Source of the DNA: J054 sp965223095
GTDB lineage: Bacteria > Pseudomonadota > Gammaproteobacteria > Steroidobacterales > GCA-2729495
Assembly: GCA_965223095.1 (NCBI GenBank)
Contig: OZ244979.1
Coordinates: 2,480,001 to 2,544,000, forward strand
Direction: 5' to 3'
DNA length: 64,000 bases
The notes beneath the pieces are model-generated. The model was not told the origin of the DNA. It did not search any database and was given only the letters and a program-made list of their open reading frames with translations. The translations under genes were made by a program, and so were the position numbers. Below, piece after piece: positions 42,017 to 50,424 of the stretch (positions are counted from its first letter, which is position 1; each line of letters starts with the position of its first letter).

Positions 42017-43151
42017 TATTCTTTCGGTAAGGAACGTGAGCGTTTACGACGTCCATATAGCCGTCGATGTGCGCCCGCTCTCGGTCTAGATAGTCATCCA
42101 CCGCGGCTAGAAACTGCGGATGTGAAAGCCAGTGCGCCGACCAGGTCGCGGTGGGTATAAAGCCGCGACTGATTTTGTGTTCCCCTTGGGTGCCCGGTTC
42201 AAAGGTTTTCAATTTTTCGCGAATGCAATAGTCGATACCTTGATAGTAGCAAGTCTCGAAATGCAGGCTGTGGTAATGACCATCGCTTCCCCAATAGCGT
42301 CCGTATAAGGTGTCTTCGCTACGCAAAAAAATGGATGTCGCAACTGCACGATCTTGGTATTCGGCTAGCACTACCAACAAGTGGTCAGGCAAGCTTCGGC
42401 TCAGCGTCAAGAAAAAATCCTCGTTCAGATAGGGTTCACGGCCCCGCCTCAAGAAAGTATTCGCGTATAGCGGCATAATCTTGTCCCAACAATCCGAATC
42501 GAGTTCGTGGCCACTTAGCTGCCGAAAGCTGATGCCGTTTTCTTTAATCCGGCGGCGCTCGCGCCGCACTTTTTTGCGTTTCGAAGCGGTAAATTCACTT
42601 AAGAATGCATCGAAGGATTCGTAATCATTATTGTGCCAATGAAACTGACAGTCTTTGCGGACAAGAAAGCCGTGCTGATGCAGTTGCTCAGCCTCAATTT
42701 CGGTGGGAAATAGCAGGTGTATCGAAGATGCGTCTAGCTGTTCGGTTATCGCACGTGCTGCCAAGGCCAGTTCCTTGATGGTCGCATCGCGGTCAACAGT
42801 TGGTGATGTTAGGCAGCGCGGTCCGGTGGCTGGTGTGAACGGCACGCCGGCTACGAGTTTCGGATAGTAGTTGAGGCCAGCACGGCGATAGGCATCGGCC
42901 CAGGCGAAATCAAATACGAACTCACCCCAAGAGTCCGTTTTTAAATAGAGTGGCAGTGCGCCAGTGATCGATTCGTTATCAGATTTAAGTATGAGATGGG
43001 CCGGGTTCCAACCCGTCCCGGGGCCCACACTACCGCTAGTTTCCAGGGCCTGCAGAAACTCATGCCGCAAAAAAGGCTGTTGTGCGCCCACCAGGCTGTT
43101 CCATTCTTGCGCCTGAACGACGTCAATGCCGCTGATGATTTCGGCGGGCAT
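42009..43151 (-). CDS. FemAB-like / GNAT-fold protein (DUF482 type), possible aminoacyl or acyl transferase
   Basis: 380 residues matching the FemAB-like DUF482 pattern: LKTDSWGEFVFDFAWADAYR near residue 70, YYPKLVAGVPFTPATGPRCL, then HWHNNDYESFDAFLSEFTAS and a Lys/Arg cluster KRKKVRRERRRIKENG, and GRYWGSDGHYHSLHFETCYY in the C-terminal GNAT-like half. Cytoplasmic. Translated just before aat with an eight-base overlap. In Pseudomonas the arginyl-transferase gene (ate/bpt) holds this place. Aat itself has a Fem/GNAT fold, so a role in N-degron tagging is plausible but unproven. Confidence 0.8.
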   Translation of the reverse strand: MPAEIISGIDVVQAQEWNSLVGAQQPFLRHEFLQALETSGSVGPGTGWNPAHLILKSDNESITGALPLYLKTDSWGEFVFDFAWADAYRRAGLNYYPKLVAGVPFTPATGPRCLTSPTVDRDATIKELALAARAITEQLDASSIHLLFPTEIEAEQLHQHGFLVRKDCQFHWHNNDYESFDAFLSEFTASKRKKVRRERRRIKENGISFRQLSGHELDSDCWDKIMPLYANTFLRRGREPYLNEDFFLTLSRSLPDHLLVVLAEYQDRAVATSIFLRSEDTLYGRYWGSDGHYHSLHFETCYYQGIDYCIREKLKTFEPGTQGEHKISRGFIPTATWSAHWLSHPQFLAAVDDYLDRERAHIDGYMDVVNAHVPYRKNND

Positions 43152-43242
43152 GGCGATTTACTTGGCTGTTTGGCTTAGTCAGCAATGTTGTTAGTCAGTC
43201 CATTTCGAGACGGTGCATGGATTCGATAATGCTATGAGCTCG

Positions 43243-44208
43243 CTAGATCGCGCCAGGTTTCTCAGCGTCAAGAAATTTCTCGGCATCCAAGGCCGCCATA
43301 CAGCCGGAGCCGGCTGAGGTAACGGCTTGGCGATAGATCTGATCGGCCACGTCGCCGGCGGCAAATACTCCCGGGACGCTGGTCGCGGTGGCGTTACCCC
43401 GCAGGCCGGCGTTAACGATCAGATAGCCGTCCTCCATATCGAGTTGGTTCTTGAATAGGCCGGTATTCGGGTCGTGCCCGATGGCAATAAATACGCCGGA
43501 CACCGAGAGTTCACGAGTCTGATCCTGTTTGGCATGGCGGAGTTGAACACCGGTGACGCCCGCGTCATTGCCTAGCACCTCGTCAACCACATGATCCCAA
43601 ATGATCTCGACATTGCCGCCGCGAGTTTTTGCCATGAGCTGGTCTTGCATCATTTTTTCCGCGCGTAACTGGTCACGGCGATGCACCAAGGTCACCTTGG
43701 ACGCAAGATTCGACAAATAAAGTGCCTCTTCGACCGCGGTATTGCCGCCGCCCACTACCGCCACTTCTTGTCCACGGTAGAAAAATCCGTCACAGGTCGC
43801 GCAAGCCGATACACCACGGCCCTTGTACTGCTCTTCGCTTGCAAGTCCTAGGTAGCGTGCGGATGCGCCGGTGGCAATGATGAGTGCGTCACACTGGTAT
43901 TCGCCGGCGGATCCCCACAGACGAAAAGGACGCGCACTGAGGTCTGCGCGTTCAATGTGATCGTTAATCAATTTGGTATCGAAACGCTCGGCATGTTCGC
44001 GTAACTGTTCCATCAGGGCGGGCCCTTGCAAGCCGGCGGCACCGCCGGGCCAATTATCCACTTCGGTGGTGGTCATGAGCTGGCCACCCAGTTCCAATCC
44101 AGTGATGAGTACCGGTCGCAAATTAGCCCGGGCTGCGTAAACGGCGGCTGAATAGCCGGCCGGGCCGGATCCCAAAATAATCAGCGGAAAATGCCGCGAT
44201 GTACTCAT
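43243..44208 (-). CDS. trxB: Thioredoxin-disulfide reductase
   Basis: NADPH-dependent FAD enzyme reducing thioredoxin. 321 residues with N-terminal FAD motif ILGSGPAGYSAAVYAARA, redox-active Cys136 and Cys139 in ACATCDGFF, NADPH motif VVGGGNTAVEEALYL and the C-terminal GVFAAGDVAD. Divergent from ftsK across 205 bp, the usual arrangement. The 91-bp gap to the FemAB-like gene holds that operon's promoter. Confidence 0.96.
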   Translation of the reverse strand: MSTSRHFPLIILGSGPAGYSAAVYAARANLRPVLITGLELGGQLMTTTEVDNWPGGAAGLQGPALMEQLREHAERFDTKLINDHIERADLSARPFRLWGSAGEYQCDALIIATGASARYLGLASEEQYKGRGVSACATCDGFFYRGQEVAVVGGGNTAVEEALYLSNLASKVTLVHRRDQLRAEKMMQDQLMAKTRGGNVEIIWDHVVDEVLGNDAGVTGVQLRHAKQDQTRELSVSGVFIAIGHDPNTGLFKNQLDMEDGYLIVNAGLRGNATATSVPGVFAAGDVADQIYRQAVTSAGSGCMAALDAEKFLDAEKPGAI

Positions 44209-44413
44209 TGTGCAATCCTTAGTCGGTGCGCGCGCGGTGTCGCATACAGTCGCTGGAAAGGGCGCGCTAGTTTAGGGGAAAGACCTGAAGGCGGTAAAGT
44301 TCGGGCTTGTCCAGGCCAAGCTTGCCAGGGACATCCCGATTCCTGTTATGATCAGCGCCGCTAAATACTTAATATTGAAGTAGATAGCTGTTGTTGTTAT
44401 TGCGTAATCTGAT

Positions 44414-46726
44414 TTGGCTAAAGCAGTTCGGCTAGGGGGGCAGCCCACAAGCCCCTTACCGCTGGCCCACGCCGTGCGTGAGTCCGCGCTCTGGGTGTTT
44501 GGTGCCTTGGCACTGATCATGCTCGTGGCGCTGTTGACTTATGACCCGCGGGATCCCGGGTTTAGCAGCACCGGCAATGGCGACGCTATCCAGAATCAGA
44601 TCGGTGCGGCAGGCGCATGGTTTGCGGACGCGAGCTATAGCTTATTCGGTACGCCGGCTTTTCTATTTCCCGCCATGGTGATGTTGCTGGGCTGGCTAAT
44701 TTTTTCGGCTCGCGACAGCAAGGAACCCATCCAGCGGAGTTTGATCGGGACGCGACTCGGTGGCTTTTTACTGGCCCTGGCAACGAGCTGCGGGCTTGCT
44801 AGTTTGCATTTCCTTGACACCGCAATGCCGCAATCGGCTGGCGGTGCATTTGGCCAATTGGTCGGCGGCTCATTGGCCTCGGTTTTCGGGCAAGTCGGCG
44901 CCACGCTGTTGTTGTTGGCATTGTGGCTGGCAGCAATCTCCCTGTTTACGGGTATTTCATGGTTGATGGTGATGGATCGCATCGGTCATCAGGTATTGAC
45001 CGGTTTCGAAGCCAGTCGTCTGCTGTTGCAAAAACTACAGGAGCGTGTCGCGCAGCGGCGTGCTCAGCAACAGCGTCATGCCATTGTGAGTGCGGAGCGC
45101 CAGAAGACCGCGGCCCGGTCCAAGCCGCGAATTGAGCCTGTCTTGCCCGCCGCGGAACCGAGTAAACGCGCTCAGCAAGAACGGCAAGTGCCCCTGTTTG
45201 ATCCGCCAGCTGCTGGTGAGCTGCCACCGCTGGCATTGCTGAATGAGCCGCCCGCGCATGGCCCGGGTTATTCCGCCGATGCCTTGGAGGCCATGTCGCG
45301 GCTGGTTGAGTTGAAACTGCGTGACTTCGGCGTAGAGGTCGAAGTGGTATCAGTGCATCCCGGACCCATTATCACGCGCTTTGAGCTGGCGCCGGCACCG
45401 GGCGTTAAGGTCAGCCAAATCAGCAATTTGGCAAAGGATTTGGCGCGTTCGCTCTCCACCATGAGCGTGCGCGTGGTGGAAGTTATTCCCGGCAAGCCCA
45501 CCGTGGGTTTGGAGATTCCCAACGAAAATCGCGAGCTGGTGACCCTCGGCGAAATCATCAGCTCGCAGGTTTATGAAGCAATGAATTCGCCGCTGGTGCT
45601 GGGTCTTGGCAAGGATATCAGCGGCAAGTCGGTGGTCGCTGATCTTGCGCGCATGCCACACCTGCTAATCGCCGGTACTACAGGCTCGGGTAAGTCCGTG
45701 GCTATCAATGCCATGATCTTGAGTTTGCTGTACAAAGCCAAGCCCGAAGATGTGCGCTTAATCATGATCGATCCCAAGATGTTGGAGCTGTCGGTCTATG
45801 AGGGCATTCCACATTTGCTCGCGCCGGTGGTGACGGATATGAAGGATGCCGCCAATGCCTTGCGTTGGTGCGTGGCCGAAATGGAGCGACGCTATCGGCT
45901 GATGGCTTCCCTGGGGGTCAGAAATCTGGGTGGGTTTAACCGCAAAGTGGCGGCGGCAATCAACGAAGGCAAACCCATTGCAGACCCGTTGTTTCAACCC
46001 TATGCCGACGAAAATGGTGAGATGACCGTTGCGCCGGACTTGCAGCCGCTGCCGCAAATTGTGGTTGTCATCGACGAGCTCGCCGACATGATGATGATCG
46101 TCGGCAAGAAGGTCGAGGAACTTATTGCTCGCTTGGCGCAGAAGGCCCGGGCGTCGGGAATCCACATGATCGTGGCGACCCAGCGGCCATCAGTGGATGT
46201 GATTACCGGTCTGATTAAGGCGAATATTCCCTGCCGCATTGCATTTCAAGTGTCGGCAAAAGTGGATTCCCGCACCATTCTTGATCAGGGCGGTGCCGAG
46301 GCGCTGCTAGGCCATGGTGATATGCTATTTCTCCCGGCGGGCAGCTCCATGCCGCAACGCGTACATGGCGCCTTCGTGGCTGACCAAGAAGTGCATCGCG
46401 TGGTCGCGCGCCTGCGCGAGGCTGGCAAACCGAACTATCTCGAGGAAATCACCGTGGGGCCCAGTGAGCCTATTCCCGGCATTTCTGGCGAGCCCAAAGC
46501 CACCGGCAGCGATGTGGATGGTGAGACCGATCCCCTCTATGATCAGGCTGTGAAGATTGTGACTGAAACCCGCCGGGCTTCCGTGTCGGGCATCCAGCGT
46601 CGATTGAAAATTGGTTACAACCGCGCCGCGCGTATGGTGGAGACCATGGAGGCCGTTGGTTTGGTCAGCGCCTTGCAATCGAACGGGTCTCGAGAAGTCC
46701 TGGTTCCGCCGCCGGTCGACGAATAG
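44414..46726 (+). CDS. ftsK: DNA translocase FtsK
   Basis: Septal DNA pump that resolves chromosome dimers with XerCD. 770 residues, a short-linker version: N-terminal membrane domain with four to five helices (about 20-185), a short charged linker, then alpha/beta motor with Walker A GTTGSGKSVAINAM and Walker B QIVVVIDELADMMMI, and the C-terminal gamma winged helix (VSGIQRRLKIGYNRAARMVE) that reads KOPS. TTG start at 44414; no ATG lies upstream of the first helix. lolA follows after six bases. Confidence 0.95.
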   Translation: MAKAVRLGGQPTSPLPLAHAVRESALWVFGALALIMLVALLTYDPRDPGFSSTGNGDAIQNQIGAAGAWFADASYSLFGTPAFLFPAMVMLLGWLIFSARDSKEPIQRSLIGTRLGGFLLALATSCGLASLHFLDTAMPQSAGGAFGQLVGGSLASVFGQVGATLLLLALWLAAISLFTGISWLMVMDRIGHQVLTGFEASRLLLQKLQERVAQRRAQQQRHAIVSAERQKTAARSKPRIEPVLPAAEPSKRAQQERQVPLFDPPAAGELPPLALLNEPPAHGPGYSADALEAMSRLVELKLRDFGVEVEVVSVHPGPIITRFELAPAPGVKVSQISNLAKDLARSLSTMSVRVVEVIPGKPTVGLEIPNENRELVTLGEIISSQVYEAMNSPLVLGLGKDISGKSVVADLARMPHLLIAGTTGSGKSVAINAMILSLLYKAKPEDVRLIMIDPKMLELSVYEGIPHLLAPVVTDMKDAANALRWCVAEMERRYRLMASLGVRNLGGFNRKVAAAINEGKPIADPLFQPYADENGEMTVAPDLQPLPQIVVVIDELADMMMIVGKKVEELIARLAQKARASGIHMIVATQRPSVDVITGLIKANIPCRIAFQVSAKVDSRTILDQGGAEALLGHGDMLFLPAGSSMPQRVHGAFVADQEVHRVVARLREAGKPNYLEEITVGPSEPIPGISGEPKATGSDVDGETDPLYDQAVKIVTETRRASVSGIQRRLKIGYNRAARMVETMEAVGLVSALQSNGSREVLVPPPVDE

Positions 46727-46732
46727 CTGCCC

Positions 46733-47404
46733 GTGTGTGCTGAGTTAATCCCGGCCCAGCGGCGGTCGCGTCTGTGGTTGGCGGCGTTTTTCTGCTTGCT
46801 TGCCCTGGCCATGCCGGCGCTGGGCGAAAAAGTGTCCGATCCCGGTTTGCTGCGCTTGGAACAATTTATCGACCGCTTGGAAACATTCACCGCGAACTTT
46901 GAACAGCAAGTGTTCAACCGTGAGCTGGTTTTGCTGGAGTCTTCCTCAGGAAAAGTCAGTTTGCAAAAACCCGGTCGTTTTCGCTGGGACTATGAGCAGC
47001 CCTTCGAGCGCCTGGTCATGGCCGATGGCGAACGGGTGTGGTTGTATGAGGCCGATCTGGAGCAGGTAACCGTCCAAAGACTGGGCGAAGGTTTAGGCGA
47101 AACGCCGGCAGCCTTGTTGACAGGCGCGGTAAGGATTGCTGATCGCTTCGAGCTACTGGGGACGAGTCAGCTAGAAGATTTGTTGTGGGTTCGTTTAGGT
47201 CCCCAGGATGATGTGGCGGATTTTGCTGAGATCCGCTTGGCCTTTGACGATGAGAATTTGGCGGGTTTGGAGTTGGCAGACCGCTTGGGCCAAACGACGC
47301 GTATCTTTTTTAGCGATGTAAAGCTCAACCGGCCCTTACTGGCCGATGCGTTCAGTTTCCAAGTACCGCCAGGCACGGACGTCATCGGCGAGGACGAGCT
47401 TTAG
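46733..47404 (+). CDS. lolA: Outer-membrane lipoprotein carrier LolA
   Basis: Periplasmic chaperone that carries lipoproteins from LolCDE to LolB. 223 residues with a signal peptide (RRSRLWLAAFFCLLALAMPALG, cleavage near 34), then the LolA fold with FTANFEQQVFNRE, GRFRWDYEQPF and the C-terminal NRPLLADAFSFQVPPGTDVI. GTG start six bases after ftsK. The lolC/lolD genes are 46 kb away in this window. Confidence 0.93.
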   Translation: MCAELIPAQRRSRLWLAAFFCLLALAMPALGEKVSDPGLLRLEQFIDRLETFTANFEQQVFNRELVLLESSSGKVSLQKPGRFRWDYEQPFERLVMADGERVWLYEADLEQVTVQRLGEGLGETPAALLTGAVRIADRFELLGTSQLEDLLWVRLGPQDDVADFAEIRLAFDDENLAGLELADRLGQTTRIFFSDVKLNRPLLADAFSFQVPPGTDVIGEDEL

Positions 47405-47410
47405 CCGTCC

Positions 47411-47803
47411 ATGCGACCTTTAAGATTTCCATACGTTTGGTTGATCGGTGGCCTGCTCATGATGGCGGTGATACTGGGTCTCACCCTCGCGCCCATGGGT
47501 CGCGTTACCGCGCTTAGTTTTCTTTCCGATAAGGCCGCGCACTTGTTGGCCTTTACCGTATTGATGCTGTGGTTTTGCGGGGTTTTTCGTTTGCCCTATA
47601 CGCCCTTGGTTGCGCTGGGCTTGGTGGGTTTTGGTGTGCTCATTGAATTCTTGCAAAGTCGTTTGCCTTACCGATCGGCGGAGTTGGCAGATGCGCTCTA
47701 CGATGTCGCCGGTATTACCTTGGGCTGGGGTTTGGCGCTGGCCGGCTTGTATCGCTGGACCGGCTGGGTTGAAAAATTAATCCCGCGTCGCGCGGCCCCA
47801 TGA
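47411..47803 (+). CDS. VanZ-like small membrane protein
   Basis: 130 residues with four hydrophobic segments. The family pattern LSFLSDKAAHLLAFTVLMLW (about residues 36-55) and FGVLIEFLQSRLPYRSAELA followed by DALYDVAGITLGW is clear. VanZ-like proteins are membrane proteins of mostly unknown role. ATG overlap with rarA (ATGA) supports co-translation in ftsK-lolA-vanZ-rarA. Confidence 0.8.
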   Translation: MRPLRFPYVWLIGGLLMMAVILGLTLAPMGRVTALSFLSDKAAHLLAFTVLMLWFCGVFRLPYTPLVALGLVGFGVLIEFLQSRLPYRSAELADALYDVAGITLGWGLALAGLYRWTGWVEKLIPRRAAP

Positions 47804-49107
47804 CGGCGGCAGGTAACGGAGCAGTCGATTTTTTCTTTAGGCCATTGGCCGATCGCATGCGACCACGCAAGTTGTCAGAAGTTGTTGGTCAAAGCGCCTT
47901 ACTCGGCCCTAACAAACCGCTGACACAATTGGTGCAGGCAAAGCCCTTGCACTCCGCCATTCTTTGGGGTCCGCCCGGCACGGGTAAAACAACGTTGGCG
48001 CGCTTAGTGGCCAGTGGCGCCGGGGCCCAGTTTGTCGCTTTGTCGGCGGTCATGGCGGGTGTAAAAGATATCCGCGCGGCAATCGCGGCTGCCAAGATCC
48101 AGGCCGATCAGCCGACGGTTTTATTTCTCGACGAAGTACATCGCTTTAACAAGAGTCAGCAGGATGCCTTCTTGCCTGCCGTTGAAGATGGCACCATCAC
48201 CTTTGTCGGCGCCACGACGGAAAATCCGTCCTTCGTCCTAAACAACGCGCTGCTATCGCGCGCACGTGTTTACGTGTTGCAAACCATAGAATCCGCCGAT
48301 TTGGTGTTATTGTTGCGACGAGCTTTGACCGACACCGATCGGGGTTTGGGCGGCGCGAAGCTCGTCTGCCAGGATACCCAGCTTGAGAAAATTGCCCAGG
48401 CGGCCGATGGTGATGCACGGCGGGCTTTGAATTTGCTCGAACTGGCGGCTGCGCTGGCGGAGCAGGGTGACCACGTGATCGGCGAGCAAATTCTTGATGA
48501 TGTGCTAGCCGGCGGTACGCGCCGCTTTGATCGGGGCGGCGACGCCTTTTACGATCAAATCTCTGCTTTGCACAAGAGCGTGCGTGGTTCTGATCCGGAT
48601 GCCGCCTTGTACTGGTTTGCGCGCATGCTGGATGGTGGTTGTGATCCTCGCTATATTGCGCGACGGGTGCTGCGCATGGCCTCGGAGGATATCGGCAATG
48701 CCGATCCGCGCGGTCTGCGCCTAGCCTTGGATGCCGCCGAGGTTTACGAACGCTTGGGCAGTCCAGAGGGGGAGTTGGCCATTGCCCAAGCAGTCGTATT
48801 TTTGGCTTGTGCCGCCAAGAGCAACGCGGTTTATGCCGCATTTTCTGCCGCCAGCGCGGACGCGCGCGAGCAGGGTTCTCTGGATGTGCCTAAACCCTTG
48901 CGGAGTGCTGCTACGGCTCTGAACAAATCCTTGGGTTACGGTAAGGGCTATCGTTACGCACATGATGAGCCCGACGCTTTCGCGGTGGGGGCGGAATACT
49001 TTCCGGCTGAGCTACAGGGCCGACGCTACTACCAGCCCGTCGAGCGGGGCTTAGAAATCGCGATCAAAGCTCGCTTGGATAAGCTGAGAAGTGACAATGA
49101 AAAATAA
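47800..49107 (+). CDS. rarA: Replication-associated recombination protein RarA (MgsA)
   Basis: AAA+ ATPase related to clamp loaders, acting at stalled forks. 435 residues. Walker A GPPGTGKTTLARLVAS, Walker B VLFLDEVHRFNKSQQDAFLP, sensor 1 GATTENPSF and the C-terminal tetramerisation part with YKNPHE-like positions degenerate to YRYAHDEPDAF. Conserved neighbours: lolA upstream, serS downstream. The 39-bp gap to serS is strongly AT-rich. Confidence 0.95.
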   Translation: MTAAGNGAVDFFFRPLADRMRPRKLSEVVGQSALLGPNKPLTQLVQAKPLHSAILWGPPGTGKTTLARLVASGAGAQFVALSAVMAGVKDIRAAIAAAKIQADQPTVLFLDEVHRFNKSQQDAFLPAVEDGTITFVGATTENPSFVLNNALLSRARVYVLQTIESADLVLLLRRALTDTDRGLGGAKLVCQDTQLEKIAQAADGDARRALNLLELAAALAEQGDHVIGEQILDDVLAGGTRRFDRGGDAFYDQISALHKSVRGSDPDAALYWFARMLDGGCDPRYIARRVLRMASEDIGNADPRGLRLALDAAEVYERLGSPEGELAIAQAVVFLACAAKSNAVYAAFSAASADAREQGSLDVPKPLRSAATALNKSLGYGKGYRYAHDEPDAFAVGAEYFPAELQGRRYYQPVERGLEIAIKARLDKLRSDNEK

Positions 49108-49146
49108 AAAAATAGATAAAAATTAATATAATAAGTTATATATCTA

Positions 49147-50424
49147 ATGTTAGATCTACATAATTTGCGACAGGATATCGATAAGGTCGCGGCCAATTTA
49201 GCTCGGCGCGGCTATACCTTGGACACCACTGCCTATGCTCAGCTAGAAAAGCGCCGCAAAGCGCTTCAGGTGCAGGTGGAAGAGCTGCGCAATACCCGCA
49301 ATGTGAAATCCAAATCCATTGGTAAAGTCAAAGCTCAGGGCGAAGACATTGAACCCTTGAAGCTCGAGATCGCCGCGTTGGGCGATGCGCTGAAGTCAGC
49401 GGAGGCGGCCCTCGATGAGGTACAAGCCGCTTTGCTGGAGCTGCATCTGGGCATGCCCAACCTATTACACGACTCGGTGCCCGAGGGGCGAGAAGAGAGC
49501 GATAACGCGCAACTGCGCTGCTGGGGTACTCCGCCGAGCTTTGATTTCCCGGTGCGGGACCACATCACACTGGGTGAGTCTTTAGGCTTATTAGATTTTG
49601 ACGCGGCGGCGCGGGTTGCCGGTGCTCGGTTTTCTGTGATGCGCGGTTCTTTGGCCAAACTGCACCGCGCTCTGATTCAGTTCATGGTGGATTTGCATAT
49701 CCAAGAGCACGGCTATGAAGAGGTCTATGCGCCGTATATCGTGAATGCCAGGGCACTGGAAGGAACGGGTCAGCTGCCTAAATTCGGTGATGATCTATTT
49801 TCGCTGCAAGGTGAACAAGATTTTTATCTGATACCGACAGCCGAGGTACCGGTAACGAATCTAGTCCGCGATGGAATTCTTCAAGCAGATCAGCTGCCGA
49901 TGCGCATGGTCGCCCACACGCCCTGTTTTCGCTCCGAAGCGGGATCCTATGGAAAGGATACACGCGGGATGATTCGCCAACACCAGTTCGAGAAAGTTGA
50001 ATTGGTGCAGATCGTGACGCCGCAGGCATCCTACGTGGCCTTGGAGGAACTGACTGGCCATGCCGAGACAGTCCTGCAGCGCTTGGAGTTACCTTACCGG
50101 GTCGTGGCCCTGTGTGCCGGCGATGTGGGTTTTGGCGCGGCGAAAACCTACGACCTGGAAGTCTGGTTGCCAGGTCAGGATAAGTATCGAGAGATTTCCT
50201 CCTGTAGTAACTATGAAGCCTTTCAAGCGCGACGTATGCGCGCGCGTTGGCGGGACCCCGAAACGGGTAAACCCGAGCCCTTGCATACCTTAAACGGTTC
50301 GGGTGTTGCGGCCGGGCGAGCGCTGATTGCCGTGATGGAGAACTATCAGACGGCGGACGGTACCATTCGGATACCGCAGGCCTTGCGGGCGTATATGAAT
50401 GGCCAAGAAATCATTGGCGCTTAG
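49147..50424 (+). CDS. serS: Seryl-tRNA synthetase
   Basis: Class II synthetase. 425 residues: N-terminal coiled-coil arm (about 30-110), then motif 2 FRSEAGSYGKDTRGMIRQHQ with FEKVELVQ, and motif 3 LNGSGVAAGRALIAVMENYQ. A Ser tRNA is encoded 4.2 kb downstream. ATG 49147 lies in an AT-rich leader. Confidence 0.97.
   Translation: MLDLHNLRQDIDKVAANLARRGYTLDTTAYAQLEKRRKALQVQVEELRNTRNVKSKSIGKVKAQGEDIEPLKLEIAALGDALKSAEAALDEVQAALLELHLGMPNLLHDSVPEGREESDNAQLRCWGTPPSFDFPVRDHITLGESLGLLDFDAAARVAGARFSVMRGSLAKLHRALIQFMVDLHIQEHGYEEVYAPYIVNARALEGTGQLPKFGDDLFSLQGEQDFYLIPTAEVPVTNLVRDGILQADQLPMRMVAHTPCFRSEAGSYGKDTRGMIRQHQFEKVELVQIVTPQASYVALEELTGHAETVLQRLELPYRVVALCAGDVGFGAAKTYDLEVWLPGQDKYREISSCSNYEAFQARRMRARWRDPETGKPEPLHTLNGSGVAAGRALIAVMENYQTADGTIRIPQALRAYMNGQEIIGA

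Noticed and set aside
48197..48841. 214-codon minus-strand frame in rarA
   Set aside because: Antisense of an AAA+ gene; Arg/Pro/His-rich product without any pattern.
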